Shown: positions 56,579 to 64,000 of the stretch, piece by piece | Numbering within the stretch: the stretch's first letter is position 1 | How the letters are laid out: each line of letters opens with the position of its first letter | NCBI RefSeq assembly: GCF_030695035.1 | Contig: NZ_JAUYTT010000012.1 | Coordinates: forward strand, 124,001 to 188,000 | From: Frigidibacter sp. | Lineage (GTDB): Bacteria > Pseudomonadota > Alphaproteobacteria > Rhodobacterales > Rhodobacteraceae | DNA length: 64,000 nt | Direction of reading: 5' to 3' | Position numbers and translations under genes: made by a program | The notes under the pieces: model-generated | Seen by the model: the letters and a program-made list of their open reading frames with translations, nothing else | Database searches by the model: none | What the model was told of the DNA's origin: nothing

Positions 56579-58090
56579 ATGCTCGACCTGACCTTCACCG
56601 CCCCGCAGCCCAAGGTGATCTCCGGCGCCAAGGCCGAGTGGGAACTGGTGATCGGGCTCGAGGTCCATGCCCAGGTCGCCTCCAACGCCAAGCTGTTCTC
56701 CGGCGCCTCCACCACCTTCGGGGCCGAGCCCAATGCCAATGTCGCCTTCGTCGATGCGGCGATGCCGGGGATGCTGCCGGTGGTGAACGAATTTTGCGTC
56801 GCGCAGGCCGTGCGCACCGGGCTGGGGCTGAAGGCGCAGATCAACCTGCGCTCTGCCTTCGACCGCAAGAACTACTTCTACCCCGACCTGCCGCAGGGCT
56901 ACCAGATCAGCCAGCTCTACCATCCCATCGTGGGTGAGGGCGAAGTCATCGTCGACATGGGCCCGGGCGTCGCGCGCCGCGTGCGCATCGAGCGCATCCA
57001 CCTCGAGCAGGATGCCGGCAAGTCGATCCACGACATGGACCCCAACATGTCCTTCGTGGACCTGAACCGCACCGGCGTCGCGCTGATGGAGATCGTCAGC
57101 CGCCCCGACATCCGCGGCCCCGAAGAGGCCGCCGCCTATGTCGCCAAGCTGCGCCAGATCCTGCGCTACCTTGGCACCTGCGATGGCAACATGCAGAACG
57201 GCAACCTGCGCGCCGATGTGAACGTCTCGGTCTGCAAGCCGGGCGCGTATGAGCGCTATCAGGAAACCCAGGATTTCAGCCATCTGGGCACCCGCTGCGA
57301 GATCAAGAACATGAACTCGCTGCGCTTCATCCAGGCCGCCATCGACTATGAGGCCCGCCGCCAGATCGCGATTCTGGAGGATGGCGGGTCGATTGTTCAG
57401 GAAACCCGGCTCTACGATCCCGACAAGGGCGAGACCCGCTCGATGCGGTCCAAGGAAGAGGCGCATGACTACCGCTACTTCCCCGACCCCGACCTGCTGC
57501 CGCTGGAGATCGAGCAGGCTTGGGTCGATGACATCGCCGCCACCATGCCCGAGCTGCCCGACGCCCGCAAAGCCCGCTACATGGGCGATTTCGGGCTGAC
57601 CGACTATGACGCCTCGGTGCTGACCGCCGAAAAGGAAAACGCCGTCTTCTTCGAGGCGGTGGCGATGGGCCGCGACGGCAAGACCGCCGCCAACTGGGTC
57701 ATCAACGAGCTGTTCGGCCGCCTGAACAAGGAAAGCCTCGGCATCGCCGAAAGCCCGCTCTCCGCCGCGCAGCTTGGCGGCGTGCTGGACCTGATCGGCT
57801 CGGGCGAGATTTCCGGCAAGATGGCCAAGGACCTGTTCGAGATCCTGTGGACCGAGGGCGGTGACCCCGCCGATATCGCCGCCGCCCGCGGCATGAAGCA
57901 GGTCACCGACACCGGCGCCATCGAGGCGGCGGTGGACGAGATCATCGCCGCCAACCCGGCGCAGGTGGAAAAGGCCCGCGCCAATGCCAAGCTCGCCGGC
58001 TGGTTCACCGGACAGGTGCTGAAAGCCACCGGCGGCAAGGCCAACCCGGCCGTGGTGAACGAGATGGTGGCACGGAAGCTGGGGCTGTAA
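56579..58090 (+). CDS. gatB: Aspartyl/glutamyl-tRNA amidotransferase subunit B
   Basis: This 503-residue protein is the kinase-like subunit of the GatCAB complex that makes Gln-tRNA or Asn-tRNA from misacylated precursors. Blocks: [64 protein letters not shown], and the C-terminal YqeY-like domain ending [14 protein letters not shown]. The start ATG is at 56579; the family usually begins with such a short lead. gatA and gatC are not adjacent. Confidence 0.95.
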   Translation: MLDLTFTAPQPKVISGAKAEWELVIGLEVHAQVASNAKLFSGASTTFGAEPNANVAFVDAAMPGMLPVVNEFCVAQAVRTGLGLKAQINLRSAFDRKNYFYPDLPQGYQISQLYHPIVGEGEVIVDMGPGVARRVRIERIHLEQDAGKSIHDMDPNMSFVDLNRTGVALMEIVSRPDIRGPEEAAAYVAKLRQILRYLGTCDGNMQNGNLRADVNVSVCKPGAYERYQETQDFSHLGTRCEIKNMNSLRFIQAAIDYEARRQIAILEDGGSIVQETRLYDPDKGETRSMRSKEEAHDYRYFPDPDLLPLEIEQAWVDDIAATMPELPDARKARYMGDFGLTDYDASVLTAEKENAVFFEAVAMGRDGKTAANWVINELFGRLNKESLGIAESPLSAAQLGGVLDLIGSGEISGKMAKDLFEILWTEGGDPADIAAARGMKQVTDTGAIEAAVDEIIAANPAQVEKARANAKLAGWFTGQVLKATGGKANPAVVNEMVARKLGL

Positions 58091-58102
58091 CGCCCCGGCC
58101 GC

Positions 58103-59728
58103 CTACAGATCCAGCCGCCCCTGCGCGCCGGGGTCCTTCTCCACCACTGCGCGCTTGAAGGCATCGTCGCGCCGCGCGGGCAGGCGCAGGGCGCGGTCGC
58201 GCAGGCGCATCGCCTCCTCCACCGTCACGATCTGCAGCCGCGGCACCGGGGCAAAGCCCGGCAGCTCATACTGCCCGGCCCCCGCCGCCTCGGTCAGCAT
58301 CGGGCGCGTCGGCTCGGTCAGCGTCAGCAAGATGCCGACCCCCGCCCCCTCGCGCTCGATCACGCCGCGCAGGTCGCGCACCATGCCCACGCCGACATTG
58401 CCGCCGGCCTTGACGCTGACGATGGCGCGACCCTCGGATTTCGCGCCGAACCACAGGTTGCCGTCGATGCCCTTGTCGGCGCCCTTCTTCGACAGGTTGC
58501 CGGGCTGCGCCGCAATCAGCGACAGCGCCCATTTTTCAAACTCGTGATACTTGCCCCGCGCCGCCAGCTCGCGCGCGCCGCCAATATCCTGCGGCACGCC
58601 GTGGGTGGTGAACTCCACGCCCGGAAAGGCATCGCGCAGCCGCTTCTCGATCAGCCCGATGGCAAGGTGGGTCACGTCGATGCCGATCCATTGCCGCCCC
58701 AGCTTCTGCGCCGCATGAACCGTGGTGCCGCAACCGCAGAACGGATCGAGCACCACATCGCCGGGATTGGACGAGGCGTTGAGAATGCGCTCCAGCAGCG
58801 CGACGGGTTTTTGGGTGGGGTAGCCGAGGCGTTCTTGGGCTTGAGCGCCAATTGGCGGTATGTCCTCCCACAGGTTTTGCACACGGTGTCCGGCGCTTTC
58901 GTCTGCATACATTTTCAACCGCATCGCTCCCGACGGGTTCAAAGGAAAATGAAGGCGCCCTTCAGCATCGTAGGTTTGCATTCTCTCCAAGTTGCACGAC
59001 CAGCCGTTTGGGTGCGGCTGATACGTAACTCCATTCGACGCGGTGTAAGGATAGTGCAAATTTGGACGCGGGCTTGGGCTTCTGAGCGTAACTGATTGCC
59101 ATCGACGCCCATCAGCATCCTTACTGCGGTATATCTTTTCGGCCTTCTCCGCAGAAACGACGGAAAATTGCGGGTGAAACAGATACTTGTTCGTCTTCGT
59201 GTAGAAGAAAATCTTGTCCGTAATGTCGCCAAATTTTCCCTTGGGGTCACCGTGCGAAAACGTCCGCTTCCAAACAATTTCATTGCGGAAAAACTTCGCC
59301 CCAAACACCGCATCCAGAAGCACCTTCAGATAGTGGCTCGCCGTTGGGTCGCAGTGCAGATAGAGGCTCCCGGTCGGCTTCAGCACCCGGTGCAATTCGA
59401 TCAGCCGCACCGCCATCATGGCAAGATAGGCCATCATGTCATTGTCGCCCAGAAACGACCGCATCGCCCGCAGCATGGTGCTGGCCGCCGCATTGCCGCC
59501 CCGCATCACCTCGCCGAACGCCTCCTCGGCGCTGTCGTTCCAATGCCAGGTATCGTCAAACGCCTCGATCTGCGCCGCCGATTGCGCGCCGTCGCCGCCC
59601 TTGAACAGCACGTTGTAGCTGGCGTTGGAATTGAACGGCGGGTCGAGATAGATCAGATCGACGCTCTCATCGCGGATGCTGTCCCGCAGCACGGCCAGAT
59701 TGTCGCCATAGTAAAGATGGTTCGCCAT
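58103..59728 (-). CDS. Site-specific DNA methyltransferase with C-terminal nuclease-like domain
   Basis: This 541-residue protein has the catalytic motif DPPFNSNASYN at about 30-40 (N6-adenine/N4-cytosine type) and, about 295 residues later, the SAM motif DPFCGCGTT, i.e. the order of type III Mod and other beta-class enzymes. Between them lies the target recognition region (about 140-300). The last 150 residues contain KGADKGIDGNLWF and AIVSVKAGG, resembling the D...(E/Q/S)xK core of Mrr-like nucleases. The recognition region is much lower in GC (about 47 percent at 59101-59280). No separate restriction gene is nearby. Its DPPF distinguishes it from CcrM (DPPY). Confidence 0.85.
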   Translation of the reverse strand: MANHLYYGDNLAVLRDSIRDESVDLIYLDPPFNSNASYNVLFKGGDGAQSAAQIEAFDDTWHWNDSAEEAFGEVMRGGNAAASTMLRAMRSFLGDNDMMAYLAMMAVRLIELHRVLKPTGSLYLHCDPTASHYLKVLLDAVFGAKFFRNEIVWKRTFSHGDPKGKFGDITDKIFFYTKTNKYLFHPQFSVVSAEKAEKIYRSKDADGRRWQSVTLRSPSPRPNLHYPYTASNGVTYQPHPNGWSCNLERMQTYDAEGRLHFPLNPSGAMRLKMYADESAGHRVQNLWEDIPPIGAQAQERLGYPTQKPVALLERILNASSNPGDVVLDPFCGCGTTVHAAQKLGRQWIGIDVTHLAIGLIEKRLRDAFPGVEFTTHGVPQDIGGARELAARGKYHEFEKWALSLIAAQPGNLSKKGADKGIDGNLWFGAKSEGRAIVSVKAGGNVGVGMVRDLRGVIEREGAGVGILLTLTEPTRPMLTEAAGAGQYELPGFAPVPRLQIVTVEEAMRLRDRALRLPARRDDAFKRAVVEKDPGAQGRLDL

Positions 59729-59825
59729 GCCGTCTGCCCCTGCCCACTCCTGCCCGAAGCTTGCCCGCCCCGTGGTCACCAAAGTGTTAACCCGCGGGCA
59801 TCCGCTCGGCAATCGCGCGCTTGGC

Positions 59826-60398
59826 TTACCCCGCCTTCGCCCCCAGCCCGCGCATCCGCCCCAGCCAGGCCTCCCGCGCTGCCGCAGTCATCCCCTCGAC
59901 CATCCCCACCCGTGTTTCCCGCACCGGCCTTATGCCCGAGAACCCCAGGATCGACCGCGACAGCTGCGCCGTGCCATGCGCGCCGTACCACAGCGCGTAG
60001 ACCGGCGCCGGCATCCCCATCGTCACCACCACCCTTGCCGATTTGCCGCGCAGATGCCGCTCCCACCCCTTCGCCCCGCGCCGGAAGGCAAAGTCCTCGC
60101 GGAACACATGCTCCAGCCACGCCTTCAGCCGCGCCGGCATCCCGCCCAGCCACAGCGGGAAGACCAGCACCAGATGGTCGGCCCAGAGGATCGCCGCCTG
60201 CCCCTCGGCCGCCCATCCCGGCGCCGGCTCCCTCCATTCGGCGCGCGAGTGCAGCAGCGTCACCGCCTCCGCCCCCACGTCGATGCGCCGCACGCCATGC
60301 CCCGCCGCCTCCGCCGCGCCGGCATAGGCCTCCGCCAGCGCGTGGCAAAAATGCGGGGCGCCGCTGTCCGGATGCCCCTGGATCACGAGGATGTTCAT
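59826..60398 (-). CDS. NAD(P)H-dependent flavin oxidoreductase (quinone reductase-like)
   Basis: This 190-residue flavodoxin-fold protein of the NQO/MdaB family begins ILVIQGHPDSGAPHFCHALAEAY, the FMN/FAD phosphate site, and has HLVLVFPLWLGGMPARLKAWLEHVF and TMGMPAPVYALWYG, which bind the flavin ring and the quinone. It should reduce quinones by two electrons. It stands alone between the methyltransferase and a DUF4177-like gene read from the other strand. Confidence 0.85.
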   Translation of the reverse strand: MNILVIQGHPDSGAPHFCHALAEAYAGAAEAAGHGVRRIDVGAEAVTLLHSRAEWREPAPGWAAEGQAAILWADHLVLVFPLWLGGMPARLKAWLEHVFREDFAFRRGAKGWERHLRGKSARVVVTMGMPAPVYALWYGAHGTAQLSRSILGFSGIRPVRETRVGMVEGMTAAAREAWLGRMRGLGAKAG

Positions 60399-60534
60399 GG
60401 CCTTGCTCCGCTACCGCCCGTTAGGAAGCATGAAACCGCCGAGCCGCCCGCGCCTTGATCTTGCGCAATCGGCGTGGCTGTGGCCCATAGGCAACCGATG
60501 CCGCTACCTTCGGGGCAAGGGAGACGAAGACGTC

Positions 60535-61032
60535 ATGCAGCGATACGAGTACAAGGTCATCCCGGCACCCGGCCGCGGCGAAAAGGTCCGCGGGCTGAAG
60601 ACCACGGGTGAGCGGTTTGCCCATGCGATGACCGAACTGATGAACGAGATGGGCCGCGACGGCTGGGAATACCTGCGCGCCGATACCCTGCCCTGCGAGG
60701 AACGGTCGGGCCTGACCAGCCGCACCACCACCTATCAGAACCTGCTGACCTTCCGCCGCATCCCCGCCGCCGTCGCCGCGGTGGAAATGCCACGCGCGCT
60801 GGCCGCGCCGCCCGCAGCCGCGCAGCCGCCCGCGCCGCAGCGCCCGCTGGTCGCCGCCCCCGGCCTCACCAGCTTTGGCCAGCCGACGCGCACCCCCGCG
60901 GACCCGGCCAGCGAAGCCGATGACGAAGAGCCGGCCCCGACCCTGCGCGCCACCGCTCCGCTGGGGGACGCGCCCAAGGTCAGCCCCGCGCCCGAACCCG
61001 GCAAGGCCCCGCGCCTCGGCCCCGCGGACTAG
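60535..61032 (+). CDS. DUF4177-like hypothetical protein with a proline/alanine-rich tail
   Basis: This 165-residue protein begins QRYEYKVIPAPGRGEKVRGLK, then FAHAMTELMNEMGRDGWEYLRADTLPCEER, the pattern of DUF4177 domains (about residues 1-80). The rest is low complexity: Ala-Pro-rich (about 85-110) and then acidic to the end, probably unstructured. ATG 60535 has AAGGGAGACGA upstream. The function of DUF4177 is not known. Its stop overlaps the end of the bolA-like gene by four bases. Confidence 0.8.
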   Translation: MQRYEYKVIPAPGRGEKVRGLKTTGERFAHAMTELMNEMGRDGWEYLRADTLPCEERSGLTSRTTTYQNLLTFRRIPAAVAAVEMPRALAAPPAAAQPPAPQRPLVAAPGLTSFGQPTRTPADPASEADDEEPAPTLRATAPLGDAPKVSPAPEPGKAPRLGPAD

Positions 61033-61285
61033 CCAGCCGCATCCACCGCCAGCGCATGCAGGCGCGCCATCAGCTCCGGCCCCAGCGCCGCATGCACCGC
61101 CCGGTGCCGCGCCAGCCGCGACATCGGCCCCAGCTCGCTTGCGCGAATCCGTACCCGGAAATGCGTCTCCCCGCCCTCGCGCCAGCCCGCATGGCCGCGG
61201 TGGCTCTCGCTCTCATCCGCCACCTCTAGCGTCTCCGGTGCAAACCCGCTTCTAACCTCTGGCGTATCTCCTCCGATATCGTCAT
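61029..61285 (-). pseudogene. bolA: BolA-family protein gene with an apparent one-base frameshift
   Basis: From ATG 61285 the frame reads MTISEEIRQRLEAG, then stops; shifting by one base near 61242-61244 continues as FAPETLEVADESESHRGHAG to the end (RLHALAVDAAG). Joined, this is a full BolA protein of about 85 residues, with the family core LEVxDxSxxHxGHAG and ETHFRVRI, MSRLARHRAVHAAL. The total length of 257 bases is one short of a multiple of three. A missing T in a T run (AAA on the plus strand) would explain it. A GTG at 61223 could start a short product lacking the first helix. It may be a true mutation or a sequencing error. Confidence 0.75.
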
Positions 61286-61399
61286 AACTGCCCCGCCTTC
61301 TCGCTATTTTGCACCCGCACCGTCACTGCCCCTTCAAAGCGGCGTGAAAAACCCTAAACTTGCCCTCCCGAGTCGGAAAGGCAGCACCGCAGGGTACCC

Positions 61400-62038
61400 A
61401 TGACCAAGAACGACCCCTTCAACTTCGATCTGCGCGTGTCCTCGGACAAGAAGCGCCGCACCAAAGGCAAGCGCGGCATGTCGGGGGCCTTCGAGTCGTC
61501 GACCCGCGCCTGCGACCATCCGGGCTGCCAGGAGCAGGGCCAGTACCGTGCGCCGAAGTCCCCCGACCATCTGGACGAGTTCTTCTGGTTCTGCCGCGAC
61601 CATGTGCGCGAGTACAACCTGAAGTGGAACTTCTTCCAGGGCACCACCGACGAGGAGTTCCAGAAATTCCTCGAGAAGGACCGGCTCTGGGGGCGCGAGA
61701 CCAAACCCTTCGGTCAGCGCCGCGAGGAAGACCGCGCCTGGCAGCGCCTCGGCGTCGATGACCCGCTGGAGATCCTCGGCACCAACGCCACGCAGAACCC
61801 GGGCCGCGGCGGCGGATCGGGCGCCACGCGCAAGCTGCCCCCGACAGAACGCAAGGCCATCGAGATCCTCGATGCCCGCGACACCTGGACCAAGCCCGAG
61901 ATCCGCAAGCAGTACAAAAGCCTCGTCAAGGATCTGCATCCCGACATGAATGGCGGCGACCGCAGCGACGAGGACCGCCTGCAAGAGGTCGTCTGGGCCT
62001 GGGACCAGATCAAGGACAGCCGCAACTTCCGTGACTGA
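61400..62038 (+). CDS. J-domain protein (DnaJ-like)
   Basis: This 212-residue protein has a C-terminal J domain (about 145-210) with the essential HPD motif at about 180 in VKDLHPDMNGGD, which stimulates DnaK-type chaperones. The N-terminal 140 residues contain CDHPGCQEQGQYRAP and FFWFCRDHVREYN, a pattern with three cysteines and two histidines that may bind zinc and is typical of this alphaproteobacterial group. The start is ATG 61400. It is read divergently from the bolA-like gene, with 114 bases between. Confidence 0.9.
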   Translation: MTKNDPFNFDLRVSSDKKRRTKGKRGMSGAFESSTRACDHPGCQEQGQYRAPKSPDHLDEFFWFCRDHVREYNLKWNFFQGTTDEEFQKFLEKDRLWGRETKPFGQRREEDRAWQRLGVDDPLEILGTNATQNPGRGGGSGATRKLPPTERKAIEILDARDTWTKPEIRKQYKSLVKDLHPDMNGGDRSDEDRLQEVVWAWDQIKDSRNFRD

Positions 62039-62047
62039 CCCACCTCC

Positions 62048-62069
62048 CCGGGGCGGCACCCTGCCCCGG
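62048..62069 (+). terminator. Hairpin behind the J-domain gene
   Basis: CCGGGGC and GCCCCGG (62048-62054, 62063-62069) form a 7-pair stem with an 8-base loop, nine bases after the stop. No T run follows, so it is a weak candidate. Confidence 0.4.
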
Positions 62070-62235
62070 CCATTCACCGCCGCTGCAGCGCAGCCCTCGC
62101 CCTTGCACCCCCCGCCGATATGTTCCATCAATCCGGGGATCACCGCGCCCCCGGGGCGTTCGAGGGCCGCGTGCGCGCGGGCAAGACAGCGCCACCCGGC
62201 GCAACTGACAAAAGCGCCAGCTGGCGCAAGGGGCA

Positions 62236-63225
62236 ATGATGGCGGACGGAATGCTGGACAAGAACGCGAAACCCACCGAAGACATCTCGGTCCGCGAGGT
62301 CTTCGGGATCGACACCGACATGAAGGTGCGCGGCTTCCCCGAGCGCTCGGAGCGGGTGCCGGATATCGACAGCACCTACAAGTTCGACCCCGACACCACG
62401 CTCGCGATTCTGGCCGGCTTTGCCTATAACCGCCGGGTGATGATCCAAGGCTATCACGGCACCGGGAAATCCAGCCATATCGAGCAGGTGGCGGCGCGGC
62501 TGAACTGGCCCTGCGTGCGCGTGAACCTCGACAGCCACGTCTCCCGGATCGACCTCATCGGCAAGGACGCGATCAAGCTGGTCGATGGCAAGCAGGTGAC
62601 GGTGTTCCACGAAGGCATCCTGCCCTGGGCCCTGCGCAACCCCACCGCCATCGTCTTCGACGAATACGATGCCGGCCGCGCCGACGTGATGTTCGTGATC
62701 CAGCGCGTGCTGGAGGCCGATGGCAAGCTGACGCTGCTCGACCAGAACGAGATCATCACCCCGCACCCGTCCTTCCGCCTGTTTGCCACCGCCAACACCG
62801 TCGGCCTTGGCGATACCACCGGGCTCTACCACGGCACCCAGCAGATCAACCAGGGCCAGATGGACCGCTGGAGCCTTGTCTCCACGCTCAACTACCTGTC
62901 GCACGACGCCGAGGCGGCCATCGTCCTCGCGAAGAACCCGACCTACAACACCGAGAAGGGCCGGCGCGAGATCAGCCAGATGGTCACCGTCGCCGACCTG
63001 ACCCGCACCGCCTTCATGAACGGCGACCTCTCCACCGTCATGTCGCCGCGCACCGTCATCACCTGGGCGCAGAACACACAGATCTTCCGCAATACGGGCT
63101 ATGCCTTCCGGCTGACCTTCCTGAACAAATGTGACGAGCTGGAGCGGCAGACCGTGGCCGAATTCTACCAGCGCTGCTTTGCCGAGGAACTGCCGGAATC
63201 GGCGGCAAGCCAGAGCATCCGCTAA
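62236..63225 (+). CDS. cobS: Aerobic cobaltochelatase subunit CobS
   Basis: This 329-residue AAA+ ATPase drives insertion of cobalt into hydrogenobyrinic acid a,c-diamide with CobT and CobN in aerobic B12 synthesis. The Walker A is GYHGTGKSS at about 74-82 and Walker [23 protein letters not shown] is sensor 1. The N-terminus [19 protein letters not shown] matches CobS. Two adjacent ATG codons (62236, 62239) can start it. It is 66 bases upstream of cobT, forming a two-gene unit. Confidence 0.95.
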   Translation: MMADGMLDKNAKPTEDISVREVFGIDTDMKVRGFPERSERVPDIDSTYKFDPDTTLAILAGFAYNRRVMIQGYHGTGKSSHIEQVAARLNWPCVRVNLDSHVSRIDLIGKDAIKLVDGKQVTVFHEGILPWALRNPTAIVFDEYDAGRADVMFVIQRVLEADGKLTLLDQNEIITPHPSFRLFATANTVGLGDTTGLYHGTQQINQGQMDRWSLVSTLNYLSHDAEAAIVLAKNPTYNTEKGRREISQMVTVADLTRTAFMNGDLSTVMSPRTVITWAQNTQIFRNTGYAFRLTFLNKCDELERQTVAEFYQRCFAEELPESAASQSIR

Positions 63226-63233
63226 GGGCAAAC

Positions 63234-63275
63234 GTATGTATGGAAACCATACAGGTTCCATACGCTTTCCATATG
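63234..63275 (+). promoter_or_regulatory. Nested palindromes between cobS and cobT
   Basis: In this AT-rich 42-base patch GTATGGAA (63238-63245) pairs with TTCCATAC (63256-63263), and also, more tightly, GTATGG-AAA-CCATAC forms a hairpin (63238-63252). A third TTCCATA is at 63267-63273. Such arms could bind a regulator or form alternative mRNA stems. The cobT start is at 63292 behind GGAGGCG. Confidence 0.4.
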
Positions 63276-63291
63276 CGCTGGAGGCGCCGAA

Positions 63292-64000
63292 ATGAAACCT
63301 TCGGACAACCCGGCAGACCCGTTCAAGAAGGCCCTCGCCGAGGCAACCCGGACGATGGCCGACGACCGCGATATCGCCGTCAGCTTCTCGGTCGATCCTC
63401 CGGGCATGACCGCGGAAACCATTCGCCTGCCGCAGGTCAGCCGCCGGATGACGCAAGACGAGGTGCTGCTGGCCCGCGGCACCGCGGACGCCTTCGCGCT
63501 GCGCCGCCGCCACCATGACGATGGCGTCGCCGCCCGCTATGCCCCGCAAGGCCAGATGGCGCGCGACCTTTATGAGGCGATGGAGAATGCCCGCTGCGAG
63601 GCTGTCGGCGCCCGCGATATGCCCGGAACCCTCGGAAATATCGACGCAAAAATCGCACATGAGGCGGATCGCAAGGGCTATGGCCAGATCCGCGCCGCCG
63701 CCGATGCGCCGCTGGCGCAGGCCGCCGGCTACCTCGTGCGGCACCTTGCAACGGGCCGCGACCTGCCCGCCTCGGCCGCCAATGTCATGGAGCTCTGGCG
63801 CCCCTTCATCGAACAGCAGGCCGCCGGCACGCTGGACGGTCTGAACGGCAGCCTGTCGGATCAGGCCGCCTTCGCGCGGCTGGCGCGTCAGGTCATCTCC
63901 GACCTCGGCTATGGCGACCAGCTTGGCGATGACCCCGACGCCGACCAGGACGAGGACGCCGACCAGCCCGGCGAAGACCAGGACCCCGACACTGGCGACA
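63292..64000 (+). CDS. cobT: Aerobic cobaltochelatase subunit CobT, partial (cut by the window end)
   Basis: The first 236 residues are visible. The beginning NPADPFKKALAEATRTMADD and the blocks ARCEAVGARDMPG and AAGYLVRHLATGRDLP are typical of CobT. From about residue 213 an acidic Asp/Glu/Gln run starts (DDPDADQDEDADQPGEDQ), the known low-complexity linker before the C-terminal von Willebrand A domain with its MIDAS site. That domain lies beyond the window. CobT is the scaffold that joins the CobS ring to CobN. Confidence 0.93.
   Translation, partial: MKPSDNPADPFKKALAEATRTMADDRDIAVSFSVDPPGMTAETIRLPQVSRRMTQDEVLLARGTADAFALRRRHHDDGVAARYAPQGQMARDLYEAMENARCEAVGARDMPGTLGNIDAKIAHEADRKGYGQIRAAADAPLAQAAGYLVRHLATGRDLPASAANVMELWRPFIEQQAAGTLDGLNGSLSDQAAFARLARQVISDLGYGDQLGDDPDADQDEDADQPGEDQDPDTGD

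Noticed and set aside
58103-59728. Assignment as the cell-cycle methyltransferase CcrM
   Set aside because: It has DPPF rather than DPPY, a different length and an extra nuclease-like domain.

Overview
The window looks like a chromosomal segment of an alphaproteobacterium of the Rhodobacterales (Paracoccus/Rhodobacter-like). The base composition is high in GC, most genes follow one another in tight runs with 4-base ATGA overlaps, and the housekeeping genes (ParE of about 650 residues, SdhE, ThyX, CobS/CobT, a BolA-like protein, LolC/LolD) have the usual form of that group. I saw no rRNA, tRNA, CRISPR array, integrase, transposase or phage gene.

Layout. 1-6.0 kb holds a signalling cluster on the minus strand: a response regulator cut by the window edge, a PAS histidine kinase and a large MASE1/CHASE/PAS hybrid kinase. 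6.26-7.40 kb holds two gene remnants joined head to head, an ALDH7-type aldehyde dehydrogenase and a LysR regulator. 7.5-21.3 kb is a catabolic module. A plus-strand operon (SDR, thiolase, FadB-like protein without its dehydrogenase domain, enoyl-CoA hydratase/isomerase, GntR regulator) faces a minus-strand operon (LivGHMKF-type ABC importer, acyl-CoA ligase, acyl-CoA dehydrogenase, nitronate monooxygenase-like flavoprotein). Both operons carry the same palindrome, TTGTC-N-GACAA, over a TTGAC(A/G)-type promoter, so the GntR protein probably controls uptake, activation and beta-oxidation of one unknown carboxylic acid.

21.9-26.6 kb encodes exopolysaccharide functions (Wzc-like tyrosine kinase, phosphomannomutase, UDP-glucuronate epimerase-like). 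It is followed by a cytochrome c peroxidase with an FNR box placed exactly at -41.5. 27.8-36 kb has a flavin oxidase coupled to a small kinase, a LuxR regulator without a luxI neighbour, thyX, two glyoxalase-fold proteins, a MarR regulator, an XRE regulator with sdhE, and aspC. 36-39 kb has MATE and nickel/cobalt transport. 39.4-51 kb has a methyltransferase, GST, parE, chaC, a DMT transporter, lolDC, a glutamine amidotransferase and glcB with a GlcG-like gene. 51.5-64 kb has pepN, an acyltransferase, a lysozyme-like lipoprotein, gatB, a DNA methyltransferase fused to a nuclease-like domain, a quinone reductase, a bolA gene with an apparent frameshift, a J-domain protein, and cobS followed by the start of cobT.

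The spaces between genes are not empty. At least four families of dispersed, hairpin-rich repeats occur in pairs: 39147-39357 with 47239-47448; 40809-41007 with 51167-51365 (inverted); 44007-44057 with 56447-56496; and a GGATATTTG element at 32416-32454 and 55509-55541. In the first pair one stem shows a compensatory base change. These repeats, the two-operon GntR regulon with its incomplete FadB, and the methyltransferase-nuclease fusion are the most interesting items.
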